Source of the DNA: Tieghemiomyces parasiticus
Taxonomy: Eukaryota; Kickxellomycota; Dimargaritomycetes; Dimargaritales; Dimargaritaceae
Length of the DNA: 12,881 nucleotides
Assembly (NCBI GenBank): GCA_027575765.1
Contig: JANBPT010001180.1
Coordinates: forward strand, 1-12,881
Direction: 5' to 3'
Shown here: positions 1 to 8,983 of the stretch, in pieces
Numbering within the stretch: the first letter of the stretch is position 1
Layout: every line of letters starts with the position of its first letter
The notes under the pieces: model-generated
Told to the model about the DNA's origin: nothing
Database searches by the model: none
Seen by the model: only the letters and a program-made list of their open reading frames with translations
Translations under genes and position numbers: made by a program

Positions 1-282
1 GCTCGACTTGGTCCTGACCGGGCTAAATACCACCTGGTCCGGGTGTTGCCCCGCGAATGGCGAGATAAAGTGGAAGCCACCCTGAACGAAGCTGACAGCC
101 CAGAGGTGGTATATGGTCGAGTGCGTCGTATATTTGATCTGTATAGTGAGGTGCCATCTACCCCAACGCGTCCAGAAAGTCCTCTGGACCCTGATTTCAA
201 GGCTTTCTTGATGACAGTCGATTGGAATCGGTTCCTGCACGGCGGGCCAGCTAGGGCCGCCGGTGCTAGTAGTGATTACTAG
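1..282 (+). CDS. 3' end of an unrecognised protein, possibly gag-like (partial, 5' cut)
   Basis: Reading frame 1 is open from base 1 to a TAG at 280-282 and gives 93 residues of a protein whose start lies outside the window. It is rich in Arg, Pro and Asp and has no transmembrane stretch. The segment reading KYHLVRVLPREWRDKVEATL, followed by a Leu/Val/Arg helix-like stretch (VVYGRVRRIFDLY), loosely resembles the capsid-like part of gag proteins from LTR retroelements, where a KF/KY..L..LP motif precedes DLI..P and a Y..LK..L helix. That is a resemblance by eye only. No zinc knuckle, protease or polymerase follows, because the frame stops and the next 1.8 kb is non-coding. It could equally be the last exon of an ordinary hypothetical gene. 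Codon use looks protein-like (mostly G/C third bases), so it is probably really coded. Confidence 0.5.
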   Translation, partial: ARLGPDRAKYHLVRVLPREWRDKVEATLNEADSPEVVYGRVRRIFDLYSEVPSTPTRPESPLDPDFKAFLMTVDWNRFLHGGPARAAGASSDY

Positions 283-1041
283 TGAGAAGGAGGTACCAAT
301 ATCAATCCTCCGGGTACCTCAGCGTAGTCATTATTTAGGTTCAATATTTTCTTGTTTTTATTTACATATATTTATTTATTAGCGCGCATTATTCACAATT
401 CAGGCCGATGAACCTTGGTCCATATCATGTCAGATACGTAAAGGTCATAGCAATGTACCGTGAAGGGAAATAATATTATTCTTTTATCGACTGGCTTTTA
501 ACTTTTTGCCGACTGTGATCGCCCAAACTGGCGACCAAAAGTTATGACAGCATACGCATCTATGGCGCCGGCACCCTTCCCCTTATTAACGACCATTCTT
601 ATTGCCAATACTTATTTTGGTTACCACATGCATTAACATACTTGGAAGCCTACATCTGACCAATGCTGCCCAAAGATTAACCAGCCTTCCGTGTCGTATT
701 GCATCTGTTCACTAATAAAGGCGACGGTCCCTCAAGGGTCTGGCTCACCTTTGCGTCCAGCGGCCATCTCTTATCCACCGTCCCCTTGACTACTGCGCAG
801 ATACCGAACGGACAAAGAATTCATACACCAGGCTCAGGTTTGAGATTACTTGTTTCACTCTCCACAAACTAGTGCAGTGGCTTTTAAAAGGCATAGCCTT
901 TCCGTACTCCACGCGGTAGATGCGGAAGAGGGGACGAAAAAAGCAAGTGGTTACCAGTTGCGCGTGGATGGTAATGATACTGTATTGATACGGACGGTTT
1001 GACGCCTTTAAATATGGCGGTAGGACGCGGTTTTTCTGAAT

Positions 1042-1060
1042 CCCATCAACTGTTGATGGG
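1042..1060. repeat. 19-bp perfect palindrome (9-bp arms, 1-nt centre)
   Basis: CCCATCAAC at 1042-1050 is the exact reverse complement of GTTGATGGG at 1052-1060, with a single T between them. Near-contiguous 9-bp arms are expected about 0.05 times by chance in a window of this size. The spacing would suit a dimeric DNA-binding protein. The core CAACTG/CAGTTG resembles a Myb-type half site, but no function is shown. It lies in the spacer more than 1 kb beyond the APRT 3' end. Confidence 0.55.
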
Positions 1061-1995
1061 TCTAATTATGTTTATATTTTGGTAAAGCTCAGTCTAAAAC
1101 AGATCCATACTGTGATGCCTCTATAAGGGACTAGCGAGTGTGAGGGGGAGGAGTGGAACAGGCTTTACTGAGGGTACAATGGTTCAAGAAATAAACGATA
1201 AGTAGGGTTAGATGCAAGCGTAGGGCTGTTACAAACGAGAAGGAGCAAGCCGGATGGAGCGGGGGCGTGGAGAGTGTGATAGGCGTAGAAAGAGAGCTAA
1301 GGCGGAGGTGCTATGAACGCCAAACGGTACGTAAAGTAGGTTAACCGATGGGGAGCGAATCATGGCGGAGGGCCGGGGCCCGAGTTGATATAGGACGCTA
1401 GACGGTGAAATTGATGGCCGAGTGTTTACCTCCGATGGTTGCATGGAAGTCTCGGCAATCTCCGGCGGACGGTGGCTTGGAAGGTCTGAAAATGGGCGCA
1501 CTCGCTTTTGTGATTGTGTTTATGGGCGTCACACCTTTCATTAAGCACAGCTGCTTCCCAAGAAGTTTAGGCTCCTCCTCCGACAGAGCTTGTATCGTTC
1601 TCAGGGAATAGTCCTTTATGATTGCATAAGGGGCGACCAAACCCAGCAGTCTTCTAAGTATTAGAGCTTTGACATACATGGCCAGGGTGGCCAACTTTAA
1701 CTTTGCAGTGATGTCAGGGCTGGTAGCAGCCTACTAGGAAAATAGCTTGGTAGAAATTAGCTTGGACTTGTGGTCCTGAGATTACCGAAAGCGAAAAGAG
1801 ATTATGCACAGCAAAGTCGCTTGAAGCGGGTTAGCTAGGATCTGAGAACCTTTACCTTGAGCACGGTAGAAATATACTAAATCGGGCCGTGTTGCAAGGA
1901 ATAATAAGGATTATGGAACGGGCTACACAAATTGCCTTGCTCATATCTGGCATGATCAGACACTCAATTGTGACTCATGCCTAGACATGCCCAGT

Positions 1996-2001
1996 TTTAT
2001 T
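1996..2001 (-). terminator. Candidate polyadenylation signal for APRT
   Basis: The plus strand reads TTTATT here, which is AATAAA on the minus strand, 82 nt beyond the APRT stop codon. The position suits a 3' UTR of ordinary fungal length. There is no transcript evidence. Confidence 0.45.
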
Positions 2002-2082
2002 TGAATTTAGGGTTTTTTTTTTACGACAGCTGTACATGGTACTTCCCCGATGATGGTGCGATTTCATTGAATCAATATGGAT

Positions 2083-3341
2083 TTAGGCAGGGAAGTGAAA
2101 CACCGAGTAGACCGGACCGTCGAGTGACTTGTATCCGTCCAGGCCGTCGAGTTCTACCATGAAAACGTACTCGGCCACCCGGCCACCCAGTTTTTGGACC
2201 AGCTGGCCAGCCGCAGCAGCGCTACCGCCAGTGGCAATGAGGTCATCCAAGACCACCACTGTTTGACCAGGCTTCAAGGCGCCGCTCTGCATCTCGAAGA
2301 TGTCCTATAGTGTTTCGTAAGCGAAATGAGTTAGGAGCGGCGAGGAGGAAGGGGTGGGAAAGGGAGGCGGGGTTGGATTAATATTGTGAGCTTAAGTGTT
2401 GGCAGAATATAAACTCCCGAGCCCCCTGACTGTCACTATTCAGGGCCTATAAGCGACCTCGGACCAATGACGTGTATAATCAATATTAGGCAGACCCCCT
2501 GGGTTCGGAAAAACAACAACAAATATGACCGACTTACCTCGCCATACTCCTTGGCGTAACTGACTTGGGCGGTCAGACCCGGCAGCTTGCCTAACTTGCG
2601 CACAGGTGCGAACCCGGCGTTCAATTTCTGAGCGACCATGGGGCCAAAAAGAAACCCGCGGGCATCAAGACCTAAATGTAAGAGGGAACGAGATCAGTGG
2701 CGAAAGTGTGAAACAACATAGTTAAGGAGAAGGGGAGGGGGGGTTGATAGTCGTTAATTTATGAAGCGCGGTGGGCAGCGAGAGGTTCAAATCGCCAGAC
2801 CTCTCGATGAGTGCGCCGCCGCGGGCATATACAGCACGTTCAAATCGCTTACCGACGACGACGTCAACCGATTCCGGGACTTTTGAACGGATGTGGTCGA
2901 CGATATGGTCGATGACGACGGCCGTGGCCTCGGGGCTCTGGAAGAGCGGGAAGATGTCCACGAAATTGATACCCTGATGCCATTTGAAGTATACGAAGAC
3001 AGAAACCGTTATTAGGAAGCCAGGTGTGGCAGCGCGTTAGTCTACTGCCAAGCGTAAGATAGCACGCTTCCGGTCCGCAGAAGAGGAACGAGGAGAGGAG
3101 GGGGCAAGTCCCACCCTCCTCTATGACTGTTTCCTAGGCCTGCTCCCATCACGCCCTTCACCCTTAAGTTAAGTGACTGTCGCCTACGGTAGACGGCAAG
3201 CCAAGGGTCAGGCCAGAAGCATTTCACCCCGGCCAAGGCAAAATGACACCTTACCTTCTTGGGGAAATCGGGAAGGACGCGTAGCAGACCCTTGGCGGCT
3301 TCCAGCTCGTTGGTCAGGGTGAATGCGTTGGAGGTGGACAT
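2083..3341 (-). CDS. APT1: Adenine phosphoribosyltransferase, four exons
   Basis: This enzyme joins adenine to PRPP to give AMP and PPi (cytosolic purine salvage). Exons on the minus strand are 3341-3255, 2973-2853, 2671-2538 and 2304-2083, giving 187 aa against a usual 180-190. The introns (281, 181 and 233 nt) start GTAAG and end CAG or TAG. Intron 1 is phase 0, intron 2 splits the Gly codon before [10 protein letters not shown], and intron 3 is phase 0. Visible motifs are [17 protein letters not shown] across exons 1-2, RGFLFGP at residues 74-80 (adenine pocket), the flexible active-site loop VSYAKEYGE at about 106-114, and the PRPP-binding loop [13 protein letters not shown] at 130-142 with both Asp residues. 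The C-terminal [13 protein letters not shown] pattern resembles yeast APT1 more than animal APRT. The start ATG follows CCCAAC, a favourable context. Introns 1 and 2 each stay open for over 40 codons after the preceding exon, so unspliced ORF calls mis-describe this gene. The family assignment is secure; exact junctions are inferred. Confidence 0.93.
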
Positions 3342-4270
3342 GTTGGGAAGGGTGGGGCCAGTGAATGGTGGGGAGTTGAAAGTAGCACGAATCGAGTGCT
3401 AGTCAGCCAAACGTATGGTTAGACAGTTGTGACAGATACCAGGAGAGGTTTACAGGCGACTGAGAATAGACCCTTAAAAAAGGTTTAAGTGGGGTACACC
3501 GTGTAACAGCGCGTTGGGGGTGGACGCAAGGGGATGACTGCGCTCACCCATTAACCAACCAAGAAAAAAAAAGCCTAGCAGCGACAAGGGGGAGAGGACA
3601 GTAATCTGCGCCACTCCTACAGGGAGAAGGTACATTTCGGGCCTGAATTCAGAGCGAGGACCAACCCGCTGAGGTTATGCTCTCTCAGGCGTAGGCCCAA
3701 TCCTCGACTTATTGGCTGCATGGCGTAGCCAGCGACGCCATCCCCCCGTTAGTACGCCGAAAAGAAGATGGCTGTACGACGCATGCATTTGCAGGACCCT
3801 AAGGTGCCTGGACGGCGCACGATTGCCCCGCCCAGGCGCTCCGAGCAGGTTCAGTTGGTGGCATGGTGTGGCGGCTGGTGATTTCTCTTACATAGTGAAA
3901 GGCAGACAAGTATATGAACTTTCTAGGCAGTCTACAATTTCAGAGGGCGCTGAGTGATCTTCTCTCCCCTCACTACCCACTTCGTTGTGGTGGATGTCTC
4001 GTCCACCACCAGCCTCAGCACTCGATATATTATACTCCATGCAAGGGAAAACAGTATACCAGACGGGCCTCGTTTTTCAGAGAGCAGTGTGCCTTATGGA
4101 TCAGAAAAGTAGTTAAAATCAACGGGGCCTGGTCTAAATGCATTTACTTTGTTTTTTTATATATATACGGCGACGAACTCGAGGAGATGTGAACGTCAAT
4201 AGAAATAGATCACAGTGAACATGCTTTTTGGAAGTTCGAGGAACCAATTGAGGCTGGGATGGCCGGTGGT
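3342..4270. other. Intergenic region between APRT and GRP94 (APRT promoter, GRP94 3' flank)
   Basis: Both flanking genes read leftward, so this 929-nt gap should hold the GRP94 3' UTR and terminator on its right and the APRT promoter and 5' UTR on its left. Plus-strand open frames at 3712-3957 and 3914-4192 have no recognisable motif. No canonical AATAAA serves GRP94. The nearest variant is TTTATA at 4156-4161 (TATAAA on the minus strand), about 110 nt past the GRP94 stop. A strong short hairpin lies at 3987-4009. Confidence 0.5.
3987..4009. repeat. Inverted repeat / 10-bp hairpin with 3-nt loop
   Basis: GTGGTGGATG at 3987-3996 pairs with CGTCCACCAC at 4000-4009 around the loop TCT: nine Watson-Crick pairs plus one G-T wobble when the plus strand is folded. 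It lies about 260 nt downstream of the GRP94 stop and about 650 nt upstream of the APRT start on their shared strand, so it could be in a GRP94 3' UTR or the distal APRT promoter. No function can be assigned. Confidence 0.5.
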
Positions 4271-6787
4271 TTACAACTCGTCGTGGGTCCGGGGCTCATC
4301 AGCCTTTTCGGGTTCGTCGGCAACCTCCTCCTTTACATCCTCCTCCTTCTTCTCCTCCTCCTCCTTCTTCTCCTCCTCCTCCTTCACTTCCTTGACTTCC
4401 TCCACCTCTTCCTCCTCCTCCTCATCGTCCTCCTCCTCCTCGCGCTCCTGGGCGGGCTTCACCTCGACCTCGGCCTCGGCGCTGTCGTCCACGTTCAGGG
4501 AGTGGCGGAGGAAGCTCTCAATCTTGCGGCCAAACTTGTTCACGTTCTCCAGGTCGTAGCCGGACTGCAGGGCGGCCGTCTCGTACAGAATTTCGGAGGC
4601 CAGACCCAAGTACTTCTTGGACTCGTCGGTATCCTCGCTAACCCGACGCAGCAGTTCCGCAATAACGGGATGGTTGGGGTTGATCTCCAGCACCTTCTTC
4701 TGCGACAACATGTAGTTGGTCATAAAGTCATCCTGGCCACGGTTCTGCGCCTTCATGAAACGCTCCATGGTCCCGGACCAGCCCATGCGGCTGGCGGCGA
4801 TGGCACACGGCGACTTGGTCAGTCGGTTGGACACCACGGCGGACTCCAAGTGTTCGCTGAGGTGCTTCTGCAAGAAATCGGTGAGCGGGGTGAAGCGGGT
4901 CTTGAGCGACTCGAGCGTCTCCTTGGTCTCCTCATCCTCGTCGCCAAACTCGATGCCAGACTGCGCGACATTGCGGAGGGGCTTGTCATCGAAGGAGGTG
5001 AGGGTTTGCATGGTGTACTCGTCGAGCTGGCCGAGCATGTACAGCACCTCGTAACCGCGGGCCAACAGGGTCTCGACGTAGGGCGAGGATTGGGCCTTCT
5101 CGAGGGTCGGGGCAGCCACGTAGTAAATCTGCTTCTGGCCCTTCTTCATGCGGCCGATGTAGTCAGTGAACGAAACCAGGTCATCGCCGTTGGACGACGG
5201 GAAGCGCAGGAGCTTAGCGATCTTCTGACGGTTGGGGGTGTCCTCGGTGATACCCATGCGCAGGTTGGCACCGAATTGATCCAGGAAAGCCTTGTACTTG
5301 AAGGAATCTTTGCGGGCCAACTGGTCCAGCATTTCGAGGGTTTTGCGGACCAGGCTCTTCTTGATGGTGACTAGCTCGCGGGTGTTCTGCAGAGTTTCGC
5401 GCGACACGTTCAGCGGCAGGTCGTCAGCGTCGACCAGGACGCGCACAAAGTTGAGGTACTTGGGCAGGAACTGGCCCAACTCCTCGGTGATGAAAACACG
5501 CTTGACGAACAGCTTGACATTGTTGACCACACTCTGGAAGCTCATGATGTAATCGCTGGGCTGCTGGGCTGGGACGAAGATGAGACCGCGGAAGTCGACC
5601 TTACCTTCACCCTTGAAGTGGGTGTAGGTTAGTGGGTTCTTGTCGTCCTTGTTGAAGGACTGATAGAAAGCGTCGTACTCGGACTCGTCCACCGTCTTGG
5701 GGTCGCGCAGCCAGATGGGCTTCTGGGTGTTGACCTGCTGCCAGCTCTCCTTCTCAATCACCTTGGTCTGGGTCTTGGGCTGGTCATCGCCGTTCTTGGG
5801 TTCATCGTCGTCGTCTTCGACTTCGGCGTCATCGTCTTCGTCCTCCTTCTTGTCCTCGGCCTCCTCCTTGGCCTCGGCCTCTTCCACCTCATCGGCGGGG
5901 ATCTCGATGGTCTCGCTCGACTTGGTCCAGAGGTAGATGGGGAAGTTGATGAAGCTCGAGTGCTTCTGGACCAGCCCTTCGAGACGTGACTGGTCGAGAT
6001 ACTCTGTCTCCGAGTCCTTGAAGTGCAGGGTGATCATGGAACCGCGGCCAATATCGTTCTCGGGAAGGTCTTCGTGGATGGTGTAGGCACCGCCGCCGGT
6101 AGAGGTCCACACGTACTGCTTATCCTCGGACGGGTGCTTGGAGGTGAAACTGACCTTATCGGCGACCAGGAAGGCAGAGTAGAACCCGACACCGAACTGG
6201 CCAATCAAGTCGTTGACGGCGGACTCGCCGTCGGCAGCGGCGGTGGCCTTCTGCTTCTCGAGATGCTTCAGGTAGTCGGCAGTCCCAGACTTGGCGATGG
6301 TACCCAGGTTCTCAAGCAGCTGCTGCTTCGTCATACCTATACCCGTGTCACGGATGACAAGCAAGCGGTTACCTGGGTCGCTGCTAATCTTGATTTCAAA
6401 GTTGGGCTCGTCGGCCATGACCGTGGGATCCTGTAGGGCCAGGTGGCGCAACTTATCCAGCGCATCGGAAGCGTTGGAGATAAGCTCGCGCAGGAAGACC
6501 TCCTTGTTCTTGTAAACGGAGTTAATAATGAGGTTCATGAGCCGGGGGACCTCGGTGCCGAACTCGTGACTCTCGCTGGTAGCCTTGATTTTCTTTTCCT
6601 CCTCCTCGGTGAGGTAACGGGTGAACTTGGGGTCAGTGGCGAGCGGGGCCCGGTCCGAGACGGAAGACTCGGCAACAGGAGCAGCCACGCTGGCTTCGGC
6701 CTCGAGTTTCGAGTCGACCGCGGCCGATACGAACCCGCCGGCCATGATGGCCGCGATGGTAAAGAGGGTGAGCGTGACGGAGCGCAT
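4271..6787 (-). CDS. HSP90B1: GRP94 / endoplasmin, ER-resident Hsp90
   Basis: An ATP-driven chaperone of the ER lumen that folds secretory and membrane proteins; 838 aa in a single exon. The start ATG precedes a hydrophobic signal peptide (about residues 1-22, with VSAA near the cleavage site), and the protein ends THDEL, an HDEL retrieval signal. The N-terminal ATPase domain (about 75-290) shows ELISNASDAL with Glu101 and Asn105, DTGIGM with Asp147, and GQFGVGFYSAF near 197-206. Residues about 176-192 form the extra lid segment typical of GRP94 rather than cytosolic Hsp90. An acidic linker spans about 296-340. The middle domain (about 345-600) includes the INFPIYLW approach strand, KPIWLRDP, and NVSRETLQ with the ATP-sensing Arg463. 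The dimerisation domain (about 605-765) contains CAIAASRMGWSGTMERFMKA. A Glu/Lys tail runs from about 770, and no MEEVD is present, which rules out cytosolic Hsp90. Length is normal for GRP94 (about 800). Long antisense frames opposite it are composition shadows. Confidence 0.96.
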   Translation of the reverse strand: MRSVTLTLFTIAAIMAGGFVSAAVDSKLEAEASVAAPVAESSVSDRAPLATDPKFTRYLTEEEEKKIKATSESHEFGTEVPRLMNLIINSVYKNKEVFLRELISNASDALDKLRHLALQDPTVMADEPNFEIKISSDPGNRLLVIRDTGIGMTKQQLLENLGTIAKSGTADYLKHLEKQKATAAADGESAVNDLIGQFGVGFYSAFLVADKVSFTSKHPSEDKQYVWTSTGGGAYTIHEDLPENDIGRGSMITLHFKDSETEYLDQSRLEGLVQKHSSFINFPIYLWTKSSETIEIPADEVEEAEAKEEAEDKKEDEDDDAEVEDDDDEPKNGDDQPKTQTKVIEKESWQQVNTQKPIWLRDPKTVDESEYDAFYQSFNKDDKNPLTYTHFKGEGKVDFRGLIFVPAQQPSDYIMSFQSVVNNVKLFVKRVFITEELGQFLPKYLNFVRVLVDADDLPLNVSRETLQNTRELVTIKKSLVRKTLEMLDQLARKDSFKYKAFLDQFGANLRMGITEDTPNRQKIAKLLRFPSSNGDDLVSFTDYIGRMKKGQKQIYYVAAPTLEKAQSSPYVETLLARGYEVLYMLGQLDEYTMQTLTSFDDKPLRNVAQSGIEFGDEDEETKETLESLKTRFTPLTDFLQKHLSEHLESAVVSNRLTKSPCAIAASRMGWSGTMERFMKAQNRGQDDFMTNYMLSQKKVLEINPNHPVIAELLRRVSEDTDESKKYLGLASEILYETAALQSGYDLENVNKFGRKIESFLRHSLNVDDSAEAEVEVKPAQEREEEEDDEEEEEEVEEVKEVKEEEEKKEEEEKKEEDVKEEVADEPEKADEPRTHDEL
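4343..4385 (-). repeat. 18-bp tandem repeat encoding the acidic tail of GRP94
   Basis: On the plus strand an 18-base unit (ctccttcttctcctcctc) occurs at 4343-4360 and again exactly at 4361-4378, with the first 7 bases of a third copy to 4385. On the coding strand it encodes EEEEKK units near residues 803-815. It sits in a longer pure pyrimidine/purine-biased tract (about 4321-4445), prone to slippage. Confidence 0.85.
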
Positions 6788-8983
6788 GATGGGTGGCTAG
6801 GATGGGCGGGCAATGTAGAGTCGAGATGAGACGGTGATGAGGGTGCCGAGTTACCGGGGAGGCGGCAGAGAGAAAGAGAGAGTGCGAGCAGGGGGGAATG
6901 AACGGGGTCAGTGGGGCTCGGTAGAAGCGACAGGGTGGGGATGGCGAGTGGGCGGAGCGGAAAATATCAAGCGCGGTATATGCAGTAGTCTGGGCCGCAA
7001 TAAAGTAGGGTGGGCGGCGGGATCAAATGGTGGGTGGGTAACGATATATAAATTCGGCGGGGAAGTATGAAGCGTTAGGTACAAGGTGGAGGCTGCAGGG
7101 GCGAGCCTTAAATACCGGGCAGATGTGATATGTCGGGGAGGGGTGCAAGTAAAGGCAGAGGGTTGCGAGGACAGGGCATACAGGCGAGCGGGGACGGAGG
7201 GGTGCTCAAGAGGCAGAAGCGTTGGTGGGAGAACCCAGTAGAAGGATGACATCGAGACCTGGCGACATGCCCGGCAGAATGGGAAGAGGTCCCCCGAAGA
7301 AATGGGAGGCATGGGCCCGTCCTCAGGGGCCACACTCCCGTTTTCCGATCCAATGGGCGGCGCCGGCTCGTTGTGATTGAAAGACCGTGGACCCACCCAT
7401 GGGAAGGGGGGGAGGGCTGCTCAAGGGTATCAAAGGGTCACGACTACGGTGAGTATGCAGGGCCCTGGAGGAGGAAGGGGGGGTAGATGTCTATTACCGT
7501 TTTTTAGTCGTATGTGTGGAGGTCTCGGGTTGGCCGGTTTTAGTGAGGAGCTGGTGCAATGCGAACGCTGCTCCCCTCCTTTGACTATAGCTGAGGAGCG
7601 GTGCACTGTACACCGTGAAGGAAGACAGGCATAGGCCTCCCGCCGCTGCCAACAGAGCGTTGGCGCATAGCTATTGGTTAGGCCTCGACAAGTGGAGCGG
7701 ATTGCCACCCACATTGTTCACGTCGATCGGTTTTCTGCACCGCCTGTCGGCCGCGGCTGTCACCTGCGTCTTTCCATAGAAATTTAGGTTGTAATCTAAA
7801 GGACCGTCCCGGACCATGGCGGTTAGGCAACCGGCGGCGAGGGGCTACTGCGCGGACAAAGAAATGGTCCGATCTCAGGGCTATATGCACAGCTAATCGG
7901 GCATTGGCAGGCCCTATGCACCTAGAGAGGGCGCCTGCCGCAACCTGTGCTGCACCCCAGCTTACCCTGGCCTCCTTGGCAGCCACTTGCTTAATACCTA
8001 ATACTGGCCCTGTGTTCTCCACGCATTTCCTCCGCCGTAAATGTTCAAAGGCTCTACTGAGCGTTCTACTCCATTCGAAGGCGTAGATCCCATTCAGGCA
8101 CCATTAGAGTATAGGAAGGCTGACCGGCTGCGCCAGGAGTCGTGGGAGCCAGGTGGTAGCGGTCTTAGGAGCTGACTGGATAACATTGGTGATCCAGACT
8201 GTACCAAACAGAGCGTGGTCGCATGATGAGCTGTTTGCTGGCCTAGACCGGAACTTAATGAAAGGCACCTCATGGTCTAGGGCGTTGGAAGGATTGGACA
8301 CGTTCGGCTACCAGGCTACTGCCAAATGTGCTTTCACGAGATAGCTAGCGCTGTAGGATGGCCGATGGCTGCACTCTGCCAACCACCCCAAGGTCTGGAC
8401 AGATATGGAGGTCGTCTAGGTTGACATGCAGAAGGGACCCGGGCTTTTCGGATGCTTAGAGAGCCACGACCCTCTATTGTGGGCTGTCGGCACTGGGTTC
8501 TCCCAGTCCTTCATTCTCGGCTCGACTGCTGCCACCCAATAGCCCAATGCAGCACACAAACACCAGTCAGAGTTTTTCAGGTCGATCACCAACGCCACTC
8601 GGCCTGCGTGATTTCGACGGTCAAGCGCAGGCGTAGGCCATGCGTCACTAAATTAGCATTCAACAGTAAAGGAAATGGGGAAGCACAATGCCTATTGCCT
8701 GCTTCCCTCTACTGGCCCCACCCACAGCAGCGTACAACTACAGCGAGTGGTGGGAGAAGGAGGGTGAGCGGCATTGGCACCCCTCGCTGTGCAGGACGGA
8801 TCTGCGATACGTTTCACTGGTTATTCCTCCAGACCCTCCTCACCGACACCAGTGATTAGCACGCATTCATACCAGGGTTACGTCGCTACTTCATTGTCCA
8901 ACCTACCGGCTCTATCCTAATTCTTTAATCGTTTCTCTTTTAATCAACTACAATCTCTCTTGTTTTCATTATCCAATTTCACC
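6788..8983. other. 2.2 kb divergent spacer between GRP94 and CMC2
   Basis: It must hold the promoters of GRP94 (leftward) and CMC2 (rightward). The GRP94 5' side is a pyrimidine-rich leader on the minus strand (about 6790-6900). A TATATA-containing stretch at 7042-7053 (TTTATATATC on the minus strand) lies about 255 bp upstream of its ATG and is a possible core element. A CCAAT at 7350-7354 is not followed by the CCACG half of an ER stress element. On the CMC2 side, two CCAAT boxes lie at 8536-8540 and 8544-8548, and the final 60 bases are pyrimidine- and A-rich. Open frames inside (longest 135 codons at 8452-8859) lack recognisable motifs. A 44-codon ATG frame at 8041-8175 has more protein-like composition but is unrecognised. 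No RNA gene was found. Confidence 0.5.

Larger units (their letters stand above)
283..2082. other. Long intergenic spacer with no gene seen
   Basis: This 1.8 kb stretch is visibly AT-richer than the flanking coding sequence. Open frames reach only about 60-98 codons, overlap on both strands around 1230-1700, and have no recognisable motif or protein-like composition. No tRNA A/B-box pair was found on either strand. An AATAAA at 714-719 could serve the upstream partial gene but lies over 400 nt past its stop. A 19-bp palindrome lies at 1042-1060, a T10 run at 2013-2022, and a candidate APRT poly(A) signal at 1996-2001. Confidence 0.6.

Noticed and set aside
290..320. 8-bp inverted repeat GAGGTACC/GGTACCTC just after the partial frame
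   Set aside because: With a 15-nt loop, several such 8-bp stems are expected by chance in 12.9 kb; not proposed as a terminator in a eukaryotic context.
2779..2806. 8-bp hairpin CGAGAGGT/ACCTCTCG in APRT intron 2, and a B-box-like GGTTCAAATCG inside it
   Set aside because: The stem length is near chance expectation, no matching A box or acceptor stem is present, and the arms do not fit a tRNA T-arm.
4259..5374. 371-codon plus-strand open frame opposite the 3' half of GRP94
   Set aside because: Its Leu-rich start is the complement of the Glu/Lys repeat and the remainder mirrors G/C-biased codons. The minus strand encodes a clear GRP94, so this is a shadow.
6023..6829. Plus-strand frames of 137 and 128 codons opposite the 5' half of GRP94
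   Set aside because: No recognisable motif; they arise from the codon bias of the antisense gene.
7350..7368. Possible ER stress element (CCAAT-N9-CCACG) upstream of GRP94
   Set aside because: CCAAT is present at 7350-7354 but the bases after a 9-nt gap are not CCACG or a close variant. A reverse-oriented GTTGG-N9-ATTGG near 7660-7677 also mismatches and lies about 0.9 kb away.
7599..7615. 17-bp palindrome with one mismatch (CGGTGCACTGTACACCG)
   Set aside because: The arms are broken and the remaining perfect stem is only 5 bp; not clearly above chance.
8242..8281. 8-bp inverted repeat CCTAGACC/GGTCTAGG with a 24-nt loop
   Set aside because: Expected by chance at this length and spacing.
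8452..8859. 135-codon plus-strand frame upstream of CMC2
   Set aside because: Cys-, His- and Arg-rich low-order composition with no domain-like pattern and no splice-supported extension; likely chance.
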